DNA from: an uncultured Bacilli bacterium
GTDB lineage: Bacteria; Bacillota_I; Bacilli_A; RF39; UBA660
Assembly: GCA_934102255.1 (NCBI GenBank)
Contig: CAKOSN010000029.1
Span: 1-24,520 of the forward strand
Direction of reading: 5' to 3'
Length of the DNA stretch: 24,520 bases
The position numbers were made by a program, and so were the translations under genes. The notes under the pieces were generated by a model that did not search any database, was not told the origin of the DNA, and saw only the letters and a list, made by a program, of their open reading frames with translations. Below, piece by piece: positions 14,481-22,941 of this stretch (position 1 is its first letter; the number at the start of each line of letters is the position of its first letter).

Positions 14481-14490
14481 ATTATAACAT
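14481..14490 (-). promoter_or_regulatory. Extended -10 promoter of ywiB-argS-rpoE
   Basis: TATG-T-TATAAT on the minus strand (TATAAT 14486-14481), about 30 bases before the TTG start. The -35 region is weak. The same TATGTTATAAT string occurs at the 4855 and 22338 promoters. Confidence 0.55.
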
Positions 14491-14551
14491 AGGTCTTTTA
14501 AAATAACTACATAAATTAAATATTTTTTTACATAATAAAAAGGGTGAGGGT

Positions 14552-16504
14552 ATGAAGTTTATCAAAAAGACAATAAAACTAGGAATTATCTTCAGTATTT
14601 TAGGTATTTTTGGCATTATTAGCTTATATGTTTGTGCTTATTTTTCGCCAGTGTTAGATATAAAAAGTACAGGACAATATTATATTTACGATAATGATAA
14701 TTCACTAGTTTTTCAAGGAAGTGGTAATTCTAAATGGGTTGATTTAAGTGATGTATCACCTTATTTTATTGATGCTATTATAAGTACAGAGGACAAAAAT
14801 TTTTATAAACATAATGGTTTTGATTATTTAAGAATTATGAAAACACTGTTTTTAAACGTAAAAAAGGGTACTATTGTTGGTGGAGCATCAACTATATCGC
14901 AACAATATGTTAAAAATTTATTTTTAGACTTTGATAAAACTTGGGAACGTAAGTTAGAAGAAGCCTGGTTGACATTGAAATTAGAGGTTCATTATTCAAA
15001 AGATGATATTTTAGAAGGGTATATTAATACAATAAATTTTGGTCAAGGTAATTATGGTATTGAAGATGCTGCCAGTTTTTATTTTAATAAACATGCAAAA
15101 GATTTAACTTTAGAAGAAAGTATTATTTTATCAGGTATACCTAAAGGACCTAGTTACTATAATCCTTTAAGTAATTATGATAATGCTATTAAAAGAGCTA
15201 AAGTTGTTGCCACAGCCATGGTTAATAATAAAAAGATTGATGAAACTACTAAAGATAATCTTTTTAAAGAAAAGTTAGAAATATATGGTAAAAGAACAGA
15301 GAATAATTCTAATACTATTATGTATTATCAAGATTTAGTTATGAAGGAATTAGAAAGTATTAGTAGTATTCCAACTTCATTAATAGACACTGGTGGTTTA
15401 AAGATTTATACTTCTTTTGATAAAAATATCCAAATGGCGATGGAAAATAGTATTAATAAAAACATTACTGATGAAGAATTACAAGTTGCAAGTGTTGTTA
15501 TTGACCCTAAAACCGGTAATATTATGGCTTTAGCTGGTGGGAAAGATTATACAAAAAGTCAGTATAACAGAGCTTCAACGATGAAAAGGCAAGTTGGAAG
15601 TACCATGAAACCATTGCTTTATTATGCGGCTTTAGAAAATGGTATGACTTCATCTTCTACTTTTTTAAGTCAAGAAACTACTTTTGTTTTTTCTCAAAAC
15701 GATACTTATTCTCCACAAAATTTTAATCAGAAATATGCTAATAAAGAAATTACAATGGCAGCGGCTTTAAGCTATTCCGATAATATTTTTGCTGTTAAAA
15801 CCCATTTATTTTTAGGCACCGATACTTTAGTAAATATTTCACATAGAATGGGGATTAAGGAAGATTTACCAAGTATTGCCTCTCTACCTTTAGGAACTGT
15901 TGAATTATCAATGTTAGATTTTTCTAATGCTTATACAACACTTGCTAGTGGAGGATATAAAAAAGATTTAACTTTTATTCGAAAAGTTACTGATATTAAT
16001 GGGAATGTTTTGTACGAGAAAAAAGATAATAGTACTCAAGTTTTAAATTCTAGTTATACTTATATTTTGAATAATTTATTAACCGCTACTTATGATAGTG
16101 CTTTCCGTGATTATAATAATCCAACCATAATTAGTTTAGCTTCAAAAATTAGTAGAAAATATGCTATGAAAACAGGAACGACTAACACTGATTGCTGGAT
16201 GATAGGGTATAATCCTGATGTTTTGATGTTAGTATGGAATGGGTATGATGATAATAGAGAATTAAAGGTTTCTAACAGTGTAATAGGTAAAAATATTTGG
16301 GTTGAAACAGTTGAAGATTATCTAAAAGACAAAGAAAATAGTTGGTATGAAAAACCGGATAATGTAGTTGGTATTCCAAGGGATGCAGTTACCGGTAAGG
16401 ACGTTACTGATGTTAATAAGTCATTTGTTTACTACTACGTTAAGGGAAGTGAGATTGTCGTTAGTAATGAGGCTGGGGATAGTAAAGAAAAATTAGAAAA
16501 TTAG
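14552..16504 (+). CDS. Class A penicillin-binding protein (glycosyltransferase + transpeptidase)
   Basis: 650 residues. A membrane anchor (about 9-31) is followed by a GT51 glycosyltransferase domain with the catalytic E80 in EDKNFYKHNGFD and GGASTISQQ (110-118), then a transpeptidase domain with SxxK (S350-T-M-K353), SxN (S409-D-N411) and KTG (540-542). It polymerises lipid II and cross-links peptides outside the membrane. The ATG start has GGGTGAGG just upstream. Length and domain order are those of PBP1A/PBP2-type enzymes of Bacilli. It is the only large plus-strand gene, running head-on to the expected replication fork, and stands where soj and spo0J follow noc in Bacillus. It has its own terminator at 16546-16580. 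Confidence 0.94.
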   Translation: MKFIKKTIKLGIIFSILGIFGIISLYVCAYFSPVLDIKSTGQYYIYDNDNSLVFQGSGNSKWVDLSDVSPYFIDAIISTEDKNFYKHNGFDYLRIMKTLFLNVKKGTIVGGASTISQQYVKNLFLDFDKTWERKLEEAWLTLKLEVHYSKDDILEGYINTINFGQGNYGIEDAASFYFNKHAKDLTLEESIILSGIPKGPSYYNPLSNYDNAIKRAKVVATAMVNNKKIDETTKDNLFKEKLEIYGKRTENNSNTIMYYQDLVMKELESISSIPTSLIDTGGLKIYTSFDKNIQMAMENSINKNITDEELQVASVVIDPKTGNIMALAGGKDYTKSQYNRASTMKRQVGSTMKPLLYYAALENGMTSSSTFLSQETTFVFSQNDTYSPQNFNQKYANKEITMAAALSYSDNIFAVKTHLFLGTDTLVNISHRMGIKEDLPSIASLPLGTVELSMLDFSNAYTTLASGGYKKDLTFIRKVTDINGNVLYEKKDNSTQVLNSSYTYILNNLLTATYDSAFRDYNNPTIISLASKISRKYAMKTGTTNTDCWMIGYNPDVLMLVWNGYDDNRELKVSNSVIGKNIWVETVEDYLKDKENSWYEKPDNVVGIPRDAVTGKDVTDVNKSFVYYYVKGSEIVVSNEAGDSKEKLEN

Positions 16505-16545
16505 AATGTGATTTTTGATTATTAAGTTTAAATCATTTTATTATT

Positions 16546-16580
16546 GCTTCACTTTTATTAGATTGTGAAGCTTTTTTATT
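16546..16580 (+). terminator. PBP gene terminator
   Basis: GCTTCAC/GTGAAGC perfect seven-base-pair stem with a 12-base loop and a run of six T from 16572. About 40 bases past the stop. The remaining ~140 bases to noc are AT-rich with no clear signal. Confidence 0.8.
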
Positions 16581-16724
16581 TTTAACTTAATTTTTAATAT
16601 TTATAATAAAGATTCTGATATTTACAATAGAATAAATTATGACAAAATAAAAAGCATAGTATAAACTACACTTATATTTATTAACTTATATATTTTATTT
16701 TAAATTAGAGTTAAGTTACCTATT

Positions 16725-18140
16725 TTAATCAATATCAATAGTAATTTTACAACCATTTTCTTTGTTTTCAAAAGAATAATTTACTTTAAAGCCTTGTAAT
16801 TTTAGATTGTTAATAACATCTTCAATATCTTTTTTAGCTGTTTCTAAATCTTCTTTATTACTTGAAGGAGTATCATTTGTTAAATCGCCTAAAAGGCTCA
16901 TTGGGTCAAATAATTCTTCTTCATCCGGTTTATTTAAGTTACTATTTAGACTAGAATTAAGTTGTTCTTGATTATTATTGATTGGTGTAAAGAATTTATT
17001 ATTTGGATTTAATCCACTTATTGGAGCATTATCAAAGTTATCATTAAATGGATTAGAATAACTAGGTGCTACTGCAGGTTCACTTAATAATTCACTCTCA
17101 GAATTGTCAGTAGAAGGAGTTTGTGGCTCTAAAACTTCTAAGTCTTTCTTTACTGATGCTGGTTCATCAGGTTGTTCAAAATTAAATGAGAAGTAACCTT
17201 TATTGCCAACGTTTTGTTTAGCTTGTTCTTCTGGCGCTAATGGTTCTAGAGTTTCAAAGAAAGTTGTTTTATTTGGAACTTCATAAGGATTAGTCAAAAT
17301 ATCACTATTATTTGAAACAGGTTCTTGTAAAGTATCAATTATTTCAACGTTAGGTTTCTCTAATGATGTAGCATTATTACCAGTATTTGTATCTTCAGCT
17401 GGTTCCTCACTATAATCCTTTAAAATATCATCAGTTTGTTGTAATTTATTAGGTTTCTTATTAATATCAAAAGAATTATTTTTTATATCGTCAGCATTGA
17501 AACTCAAGTCTACTAAAGGAATATCAGCTTTATTTTCTTCTTCTTTTAATTTTTTTAACTCCTGGTCTAATTGACGAACAGTAAGACGCTCAGTAATTAT
17601 ACGATTTAGCCATTCTTTTTCTTTTTCAGCATCATTTAAAACTAATAAACTTCTAGCATGTCTTTCGCTAATTTTTCCTTCAAGTAAGGCTTGTTGAACA
17701 CTTTCATCTAAGTTTAAAAGACGCAATTTATTAGCAACTGAACTTTGAGAAATCCCCATTTTTTGCGCTAATTGCTCTTGAGTATAACCTTTATCTAAAA
17801 GATTTTTATAACTTCTTGCTTCTTCGATTGGGGTTAAATTTCTTCTTTGAATATTTTCAACTAAAGCTATCTCAGCTGATGAGTTATCATCAATATTAGA
17901 AATTACAGCCGGTACAGTAGTAAGACCAGCCATGATTGAGGCCTTATAACGTCTTTCACCAGCAATTATTTCATATTTACTTCCCAATTTTCTTAAAACA
18001 AGAGGTTGAATGATACCGTGTTCTTTAATTGAAGAGGCTAGCTCTTTTAATCCTTGTTCATCAAAAGCTAATCGTGGCTGAAAACGATTAGGTATAATAT
18101 CATCAACACTTACTTGTAAAACATTATCTTCCATTTTCAT
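16725..18140 (-). CDS. noc: Noc-type ParB-family DNA-binding CTPase with long disordered insert
   Basis: About 471 residues from the ATG at 18140 (AAAGGGG upstream); an ATG at 18182 adds 14 residues but has no ribosome site. Numbering from that longer form: ParB core 22-210, including NRFQPR, GIIQPLV (56-62), GERRYKA (75-81) and ENIQR (109-113), the CTP-binding motifs; an HTH 134-160; a C-terminal dimer domain 442-485. Noc and ParB differ at four DNA-contact residues: Noc has Q, K, N and R. Here they read Q146, K152, N157 and R174, so NBS-type binding is predicted. Residues 212-440 are a D/E/N/P/S-rich spacer; ordinary Noc is ~280 residues. Noc blocks division over the nucleoid. Position after rsmG matches Bacillus noc. 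No amphipathic membrane-targeting N-terminus is obvious. Confidence 0.8.
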   Translation of the reverse strand: MKMEDNVLQVSVDDIIPNRFQPRLAFDEQGLKELASSIKEHGIIQPLVLRKLGSKYEIIAGERRYKASIMAGLTTVPAVISNIDDNSSAEIALVENIQRRNLTPIEEARSYKNLLDKGYTQEQLAQKMGISQSSVANKLRLLNLDESVQQALLEGKISERHARSLLVLNDAEKEKEWLNRIITERLTVRQLDQELKKLKEEENKADIPLVDLSFNADDIKNNSFDINKKPNKLQQTDDILKDYSEEPAEDTNTGNNATSLEKPNVEIIDTLQEPVSNNSDILTNPYEVPNKTTFFETLEPLAPEEQAKQNVGNKGYFSFNFEQPDEPASVKKDLEVLEPQTPSTDNSESELLSEPAVAPSYSNPFNDNFDNAPISGLNPNNKFFTPINNNQEQLNSSLNSNLNKPDEEELFDPMSLLGDLTNDTPSSNKEDLETAKKDIEDVINNLKLQGFKVNYSFENKENGCKITIDID

Positions 18141-18188
18141 ATTTTTTGTGGCCCCTTTACTATTATAGTCTATATTTATCATACATTA

Positions 18189-18911
18189 TTATTGGTGTTT
18201 TTGCAACTTAATTTGTGCGTCCTTTTTGATTGTATTATAGCTGCGAGGATATTTTTTATTAGTTATTTTTTCTTTGTTTATAGTGATAATTCCACGGTTC
18301 ATATCAGTTGCTGGTAAAGTAAATTCAGTAATTTTTGTTACTTTAGAATTCAATTTTTTAATAATATTTTCTGCATTATGTAACTCATCTTGATAATTGG
18401 CTTTCATAGCAATAAAGTTGCCACCTACTTTTAGATAGGGAATAGCAAGTTCAGCTAAAATGCTAAGGTCAGCTACGGCTCTTGAAGTTACAATATCATA
18501 ATATTCACGACGATTCTGAACAAATATTTCGGCTCTATTATAAATAATTTCTACATCCAAATTTAGATTTTCAGCTAATTCTTTTAAGAAAGCAACTTTT
18601 TTATTATTAGAATCCAATAAAGTTACTTTTAAATTAGGATAAACAATTTTTAAAACCATTCCAGGAAAGCCAGCTCCAGTACCTATATCTAATAAAGTTG
18701 TAACTTTGTTTAAATCAACATTTTTGACAATAGTTAAAGAGTCGTAAAAGTGTTTTAAATAAACTTCGTCTGGCTTGGTAATTGCAGTAAGATTAGTATG
18801 CTCATTATATTCTAATAAAAATTTAGCATAAATTTCTAAATCATTAATTTGCTTTTTGGTTAAATCAATTCCTAATCTGGCTAATTCCGATAGAAAATCA
18901 TTTTTAGTCAT
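18189..18911 (-). CDS. rsmG: 16S rRNA (guanine-527-N7) methyltransferase RsmG
   Basis: 240 residues from the ATG at 18911. It methylates G527 (E. coli numbering) of 16S rRNA with SAM; loss gives low-level streptomycin resistance. The SAM loop LLDIGTGAGFPGMVLKI (73-89), the DIVTSRAVADL block and the C-terminal KYPRSYNTIKKD basic tail identify it. Start chosen because MTKNDFLSELARLG is the normal N-terminus; reading further upstream runs inside mnmG. It overlaps the mnmG end by 8 bases with AAAGGA in mnmG coding sequence, so it is coupled. The old name is gidB. Confidence 0.95.
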   Translation of the reverse strand: MTKNDFLSELARLGIDLTKKQINDLEIYAKFLLEYNEHTNLTAITKPDEVYLKHFYDSLTIVKNVDLNKVTTLLDIGTGAGFPGMVLKIVYPNLKVTLLDSNNKKVAFLKELAENLNLDVEIIYNRAEIFVQNRREYYDIVTSRAVADLSILAELAIPYLKVGGNFIAMKANYQDELHNAENIIKKLNSKVTKITEFTLPATDMNRGIITINKEKITNKKYPRSYNTIKKDAQIKLQKHQ

Positions 18912-20775
18912 TGCGATTGTATTCCTTTCGTAAATAAATGGATAAAATAGAAATATCAGCTGGGTTAACACCACTAATTCGCATAGCCTGAGCAATAGTT
19001 TTAGGAGCAACTTTCTTTAATTTTTGACGAGCTTCACTAGCAAGATTAACTACCTTGTCATAATCTAAATTGCTTGGGATTTCTTTGCTTTCAAGTTTTA
19101 ACATTTTTTCTACTTCTTTATAAGTTTTAGCAATATAGCCTTCATATTTGGTACTAATTTCGACTTGTTCTTTAGCAACATCGCTATAATTTATATCGGT
19201 TAATTTAGATAAAAATTCTAAACTTATTTCTGGACGTTTTAATAAATCGTAAAAACTCATGGAATAATTTGGAACCGGTACATTATTTTCAAGAAAAATA
19301 GCTTTTACTTTATCATTTAACTTTAATTTAGTATTTTTTAAGAATTCAGTTAAAGCAGCTATATCTTTTTGTTTAGTAATTAAATTATAGTACTGTTCTT
19401 CAGTAATAGAATTTACTTGATGTGCAAGAGGACGAAGACGTAAATCAGCATTGTCATGACGCAAAATCAGTCTAAATTCTGCACGAGAAGTAAGCATTCT
19501 GTATGGTTCATTTGTTCCCTTAGTCACTAAATCGTCAATTAAAACACCAATATAAGCTTCATTTCTTTTTAAAATTAAAGGTTCACGTTCTTCTAACTTT
19601 AGAGCAGCATTAATTCCGGCAACAATACCTTGACCGGCAGCTTCTTCATAACCACTAGTGCCATTTATCTGACCAGCAGTAAAAATTCCTTCTACTACTT
19701 TTGATTCTAATGAAGGTTTTATTTGTAAAGGATTAATAGCATCATATTCGATAGCATAGGCATACTTAGAAATAATAGCATTTTCAAGACCGGGTAGAGA
19801 ATGAACCATTTGTTCTTGAATGTCATGAGGCATCGAAGTAGAAAAACCTTGTAAATACCAGTCATCATAATATAAAGATTCTGGCTCTAAGAATAATTGA
19901 TGACGGTCTTTATCGTGAAAACGAACTACTTTATCTTCAATAGAAGGGCAATATCTTGGACCAACTCCTTCAACATAGCCACCATACATACTTGATTTAT
20001 CTAAATTATCTTCAATAATTTTTTTAGTTTCTAATGTTGTGTATAAAAGGTAACATTTTTGTTGATTATTAACATCATAAGTGGCTGGATAATCATTAGA
20101 GAAAGTCCAGTATCTGTCATCACCACATTCTGGGTGCATTTTCGAAAAATCGATTGATGAAGCTTTGATTCTTTGTGGAGTACCAGTTTTTAATCTTTGA
20201 ATTTGAAAGCCATATTTTTTCATGTTAGTACTTAGGTATTCACTGCGTCTTTCACCGTGAGGGCCACCGTTATGTTTTTCAGCACCACATAAAATGCTGC
20301 CTCTTAGGTAAGTACCAGTTGTTAAAATTAAAGCTTGACATCTAATAACCTCGCCATGTTCTAAAACAACACCTTTAATTTTATTATCTTCAACAACTAA
20401 ATCTTCAACCATTCCTTCAATAATATCAAGGTTTGGTGTATTTTTTAGTTCCCTTAACATTTCCTTTGGATAAGTAACTTTATCAGCTTGTGCGCGTAAG
20501 CTTCGAACAGCTGGTCCTTTACCACTATTTAACATTTTAATTTGAAAATGAGTTCTATCTGCAACGCGACCCATTAAGCCACCTAAAGCATCTACTTCAC
20601 GAACAATAATTCCTTTAGCAGTACCACCGATAGAAGGATTACAGGGCATATCTGCAATGTTTTTTATATTCATAGTAATTAAAGCTGTTTTATGGCCTTT
20701 AAAAGCAGCAATATGAGAGGCTTCACAGCCGGCATGACCACCACCAACAACAATTATTTCATATTCTTTTTTCAT
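18904..20775 (-). CDS. mnmG: tRNA uridine-34 carboxymethylaminomethyl enzyme MnmG (GidA)
   Basis: 623 residues, full length. With MnmE it installs cmnm5 on U34 of tRNAs reading NNA/NNG codons, using FAD, NADH and methylene-folate. The FAD-binding VVGGGHAGCEAS (9-20), PCNPSIGGTAKG, and QINGTSGYEEAAGQG are diagnostic, as is the C-terminal helical domain that docks on MnmE. It follows mnmE by only 10 bases, whose end supplies GGAAAG as a ribosome site, and overlaps rsmG; the three form the conserved mnmE-mnmG-rsmG order. Confidence 0.97.
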   Translation of the reverse strand: MKKEYEIIVVGGGHAGCEASHIAAFKGHKTALITMNIKNIADMPCNPSIGGTAKGIIVREVDALGGLMGRVADRTHFQIKMLNSGKGPAVRSLRAQADKVTYPKEMLRELKNTPNLDIIEGMVEDLVVEDNKIKGVVLEHGEVIRCQALILTTGTYLRGSILCGAEKHNGGPHGERRSEYLSTNMKKYGFQIQRLKTGTPQRIKASSIDFSKMHPECGDDRYWTFSNDYPATYDVNNQQKCYLLYTTLETKKIIEDNLDKSSMYGGYVEGVGPRYCPSIEDKVVRFHDKDRHQLFLEPESLYYDDWYLQGFSTSMPHDIQEQMVHSLPGLENAIISKYAYAIEYDAINPLQIKPSLESKVVEGIFTAGQINGTSGYEEAAGQGIVAGINAALKLEEREPLILKRNEAYIGVLIDDLVTKGTNEPYRMLTSRAEFRLILRHDNADLRLRPLAHQVNSITEEQYYNLITKQKDIAALTEFLKNTKLKLNDKVKAIFLENNVPVPNYSMSFYDLLKRPEISLEFLSKLTDINYSDVAKEQVEISTKYEGYIAKTYKEVEKMLKLESKEIPSNLDYDKVVNLASEARQKLKKVAPKTIAQAMRISGVNPADISILSIYLRKEYNRND

Positions 20776-20785
20776 AAAAATTCAT

Positions 20786-22144
20786 CTACTTTCCTAAACA
20801 GAAATTACTAAACAATTCGTCTAATAATTCATCTTTATAAGTTGCCCCAATAATTTCACCTAAAGTATCCCAACAAGCACGAATGTCTATTTCTAACATA
20901 TCAACAGAATAGCTATTATCAATATTTTCTAAAGCAGAATTTAAATAATTTAGGGCTACTTCAATAAGAGCTTTATGACGAGCATTGGTAATATAAGTTG
21001 CGTCATTTGTACTTATTTTTTCTAAATTAAATAGGGTCGTTATCATTTCTTTTAGTTCTTTAATACCGGCAGTTGTTAAGGTATTTCCATAAACAACATT
21101 AGTATATTTAGAGGCTAGCAAATCTATCTTAGCAGGTAAATCATTTTTGTTGATAAAGATAATGTAATTTTTATCTTTAACTAAGTCTAAAAGTTCTAAA
21201 TCATCAGGAGTTAACTTCTCATTATTGTTAAGAACTAGAATAATTAAATCTGCTGTGTTAATGATTTTTTTACTTTTATCGACGCCAATTTTTTCAACGA
21301 CATTGGCAGTTTCACGGATACCGGCAGTATCTAAAAAATTGATTTTAATGCCATTAATAATAGTTTCGCCTTCGACTATATCACGAGTTGTACCAGCTAT
21401 ATCAGTAACGATGGCTTTATCTTCTTCTAAAAAAGCATTTAAAAGACTTGATTTGCCAACATTGGGACGGCCAATCATACAAATATTGATACCATTTTTG
21501 ATAATTTTAGCATCATTAGAGTTCTTTAATAGTTCTTCTAACTTGGTTTTAATAGGAAGTAGTTTTTCTTTTAATTTTTGTAAAGTTATATCTTCGGCAT
21601 CTTCATACTCAGGATAATCAATATTTACTTCAATATTAGCAATTAAACTCATGATATCTTTTCTAATTTCAGTGATTAAATTCTTTAAGGATCCAGTTAG
21701 TTGGTTCATTGATAGTTTTAAAGACTTATCGGTTGATGAGTTGATGACATCTTCGATTGCTTCAGCTTCGGTTAAATCAATTCGGCCATTTAAGAAAGCT
21801 CTTTTCGTAAATTCACCCGGTTGAGCAAGACGAGCGCCATTTACAAGACACAATTCTAAAACTTTATTAGTAGAAGCTATACCACCATGTGTGTTTATTT
21901 CGACTATATCTTCAGTTGTATAAGTCTTTGGAGCAAGCATAACTGATACTAAAACTTCATCAATAATACTGCCATTTTTATCAACAATATAGCCATGATT
22001 AATAGTGTGGCTAGCAACTTTTTTTAAGTCTTTTCCTTTAAAAATTGAACTCGCAACATCTAAAGCAGTTGGTCCGCTCAGTCTAATAATTGAGATAGCG
22101 CCAACTCCGTTAGCTGTTGATATAGCAACGATTGTGTCTTCCAT
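20786..22144 (-). CDS. mnmE: tRNA modification GTPase MnmE (TrmE)
   Basis: 452 residues from the ATG at 22144, with AGAAGG six bases upstream; upstream codons are not conserved. N-terminal folate-binding domain (1-120), helical region, then an inserted G domain: G1 GRPNVGKS (225-232), TTRD (252-255), DTAG (272-275), NKND (332-335). The protein ends FCLGK, the C-terminal motif whose cysteine acts in catalysis. Works as a dimer with MnmG. First gene of the mnmE-mnmG-rsmG-noc run; its leader is unusually long (about 190 bases) if the 22338 promoter is the main one. Confidence 0.97.
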   Translation of the reverse strand: MEDTIVAISTANGVGAISIIRLSGPTALDVASSIFKGKDLKKVASHTINHGYIVDKNGSIIDEVLVSVMLAPKTYTTEDIVEINTHGGIASTNKVLELCLVNGARLAQPGEFTKRAFLNGRIDLTEAEAIEDVINSSTDKSLKLSMNQLTGSLKNLITEIRKDIMSLIANIEVNIDYPEYEDAEDITLQKLKEKLLPIKTKLEELLKNSNDAKIIKNGINICMIGRPNVGKSSLLNAFLEEDKAIVTDIAGTTRDIVEGETIINGIKINFLDTAGIRETANVVEKIGVDKSKKIINTADLIILVLNNNEKLTPDDLELLDLVKDKNYIIFINKNDLPAKIDLLASKYTNVVYGNTLTTAGIKELKEMITTLFNLEKISTNDATYITNARHKALIEVALNYLNSALENIDNSYSVDMLEIDIRACWDTLGEIIGATYKDELLDELFSNFCLGK

Positions 22145-22189
22145 AAACATCCTTCTTTCATATATTTTTCTTGACTGCTTAAATGATAT

Positions 22190-22209
22190 CACAATTCTTT
22201 GTAATTGTG
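22190..22209. repeat. Perfect inverted repeat in the mnmE leader
   Basis: CACAATT, six bases, AATTGTG. It lies about 45 bases before the mnmE start and has no U-tract, so it is not a terminator. It may be a repressor site or RNA hairpin; no regulator can be named. Confidence 0.5.
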
Positions 22210-22337
22210 GTTGTTTTACAAGCGACATTTAAAATTTTTTTATAATTTTACACTTTGGTTTTTAATAATTTTTTCAATGACACTTATTGGCAATCTAGAT
22301 TAATTTAATTTTTAATTAAATATTTAGGATAAGTTGT

Positions 22338-22347
22338 ATTATAACAT
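22338..22347 (-). promoter_or_regulatory. Extended -10 promoter upstream of mnmE
   Basis: TATG-T-TATAAT on the minus strand (TATAAT 22343-22338), just past the khpB terminator. The -35 is poor. Predicted leader to mnmE about 185 bases. Confidence 0.5.
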
Positions 22348-22417
22348 AAAGATTAAGTTAGAGATAATTTTTCTAAATTCGTAAATAGTAATATTTTTCT
22401 AATATTATTATTCAACC

Positions 22418-22444
22418 AAAAAAAGAAGAACTAGTCTTCCTTCT
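22418..22444 (-). terminator. khpB terminator (stop codon in loop)
   Basis: AGAAGGA/TTCTTCT stem with one U-G pair and a seven-base loop, then seven T on the minus strand. The khpB TAG stop (22431-22433) is in the loop. It separates the rnpA-yidC-khpB unit from mnmE. Confidence 0.6.
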
Positions 22445-22940
22445 TTTCAATAAATTTAATTACAATATGACGATTAGGTTCTTCACCAACAGAAACAGTT
22501 GATATTTCTTTTTCATCTTTTAGGGCATTGTGGATAATACGGCGTTCATAAGAATTCATATTATCAAGTTCAACAGCATTTTTACTCTTTTTAACATCAT
22601 TGGCAATTTTTTTAGCCAAACGAATTAAATTTTCTTCTCTTTGTTCTTGATAATTGTTAACATTTAAAACCACATTAGGATAAATTTTTAATTGTTGATA
22701 AGTATGTTTACAAACTATCATTTGTAAGGCTTTAAGAGTCCTACCATCTTTACCAATTAAAATCGCATTATTATTTGAATCCATATTAATAATAATTTGG
22801 TCATTGTGAAACTTAGCTGTGATTTTTACTTCTAAGTGCATATTTGTTAATAACTCATCTAAGTAATTAATAACAAAAGCGGATATTTCTTCTAAGTTGT
22901 TAACAGAGTTCTCAACAGTATTTTTTACTTCTTCTTCCAT
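22431..22940 (-). CDS. khpB: RNA-binding protein KhpB (Jag), KH and R3H domains
   Basis: 169 residues. A type II KH domain around residues 37-95 contains the GKDG loop (63-66, LIGKDGRTLKALQ), and an R3H domain at the end holds R133-x-x-x-H137 (YERRIIHNAL). In Streptococcus the KhpA/KhpB pair binds many RNAs and controls cell elongation and division. The ~50-residue N-terminal Jag-N domain of Bacillus Jag (208 residues) is missing: only about 20 acidic residues precede the first helix. It follows yidC by 1 base, the usual pairing, and probably shares its transcript. Confidence 0.92.
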   Translation of the reverse strand: MEEEVKNTVENSVNNLEEISAFVINYLDELLTNMHLEVKITAKFHNDQIIINMDSNNNAILIGKDGRTLKALQMIVCKHTYQQLKIYPNVVLNVNNYQEQREENLIRLAKKIANDVKKSKNAVELDNMNSYERRIIHNALKDEKEISTVSVGEEPNRHIVIKFIEKKED

Positions 22941-22941
22941 A

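Noticed and set aside
18140..18182. Noc start at 18182
   Set aside because: The ATG at 18182 has no ribosome site and adds 14 unconserved residues; the ATG at 18140 has AAAGGGG upstream. Not fully excluded.
22190..22209. Terminator after khpB
   Set aside because: The CACAATT/AATTGTG repeat has no following T-run and a better terminator lies at 22418-22444.
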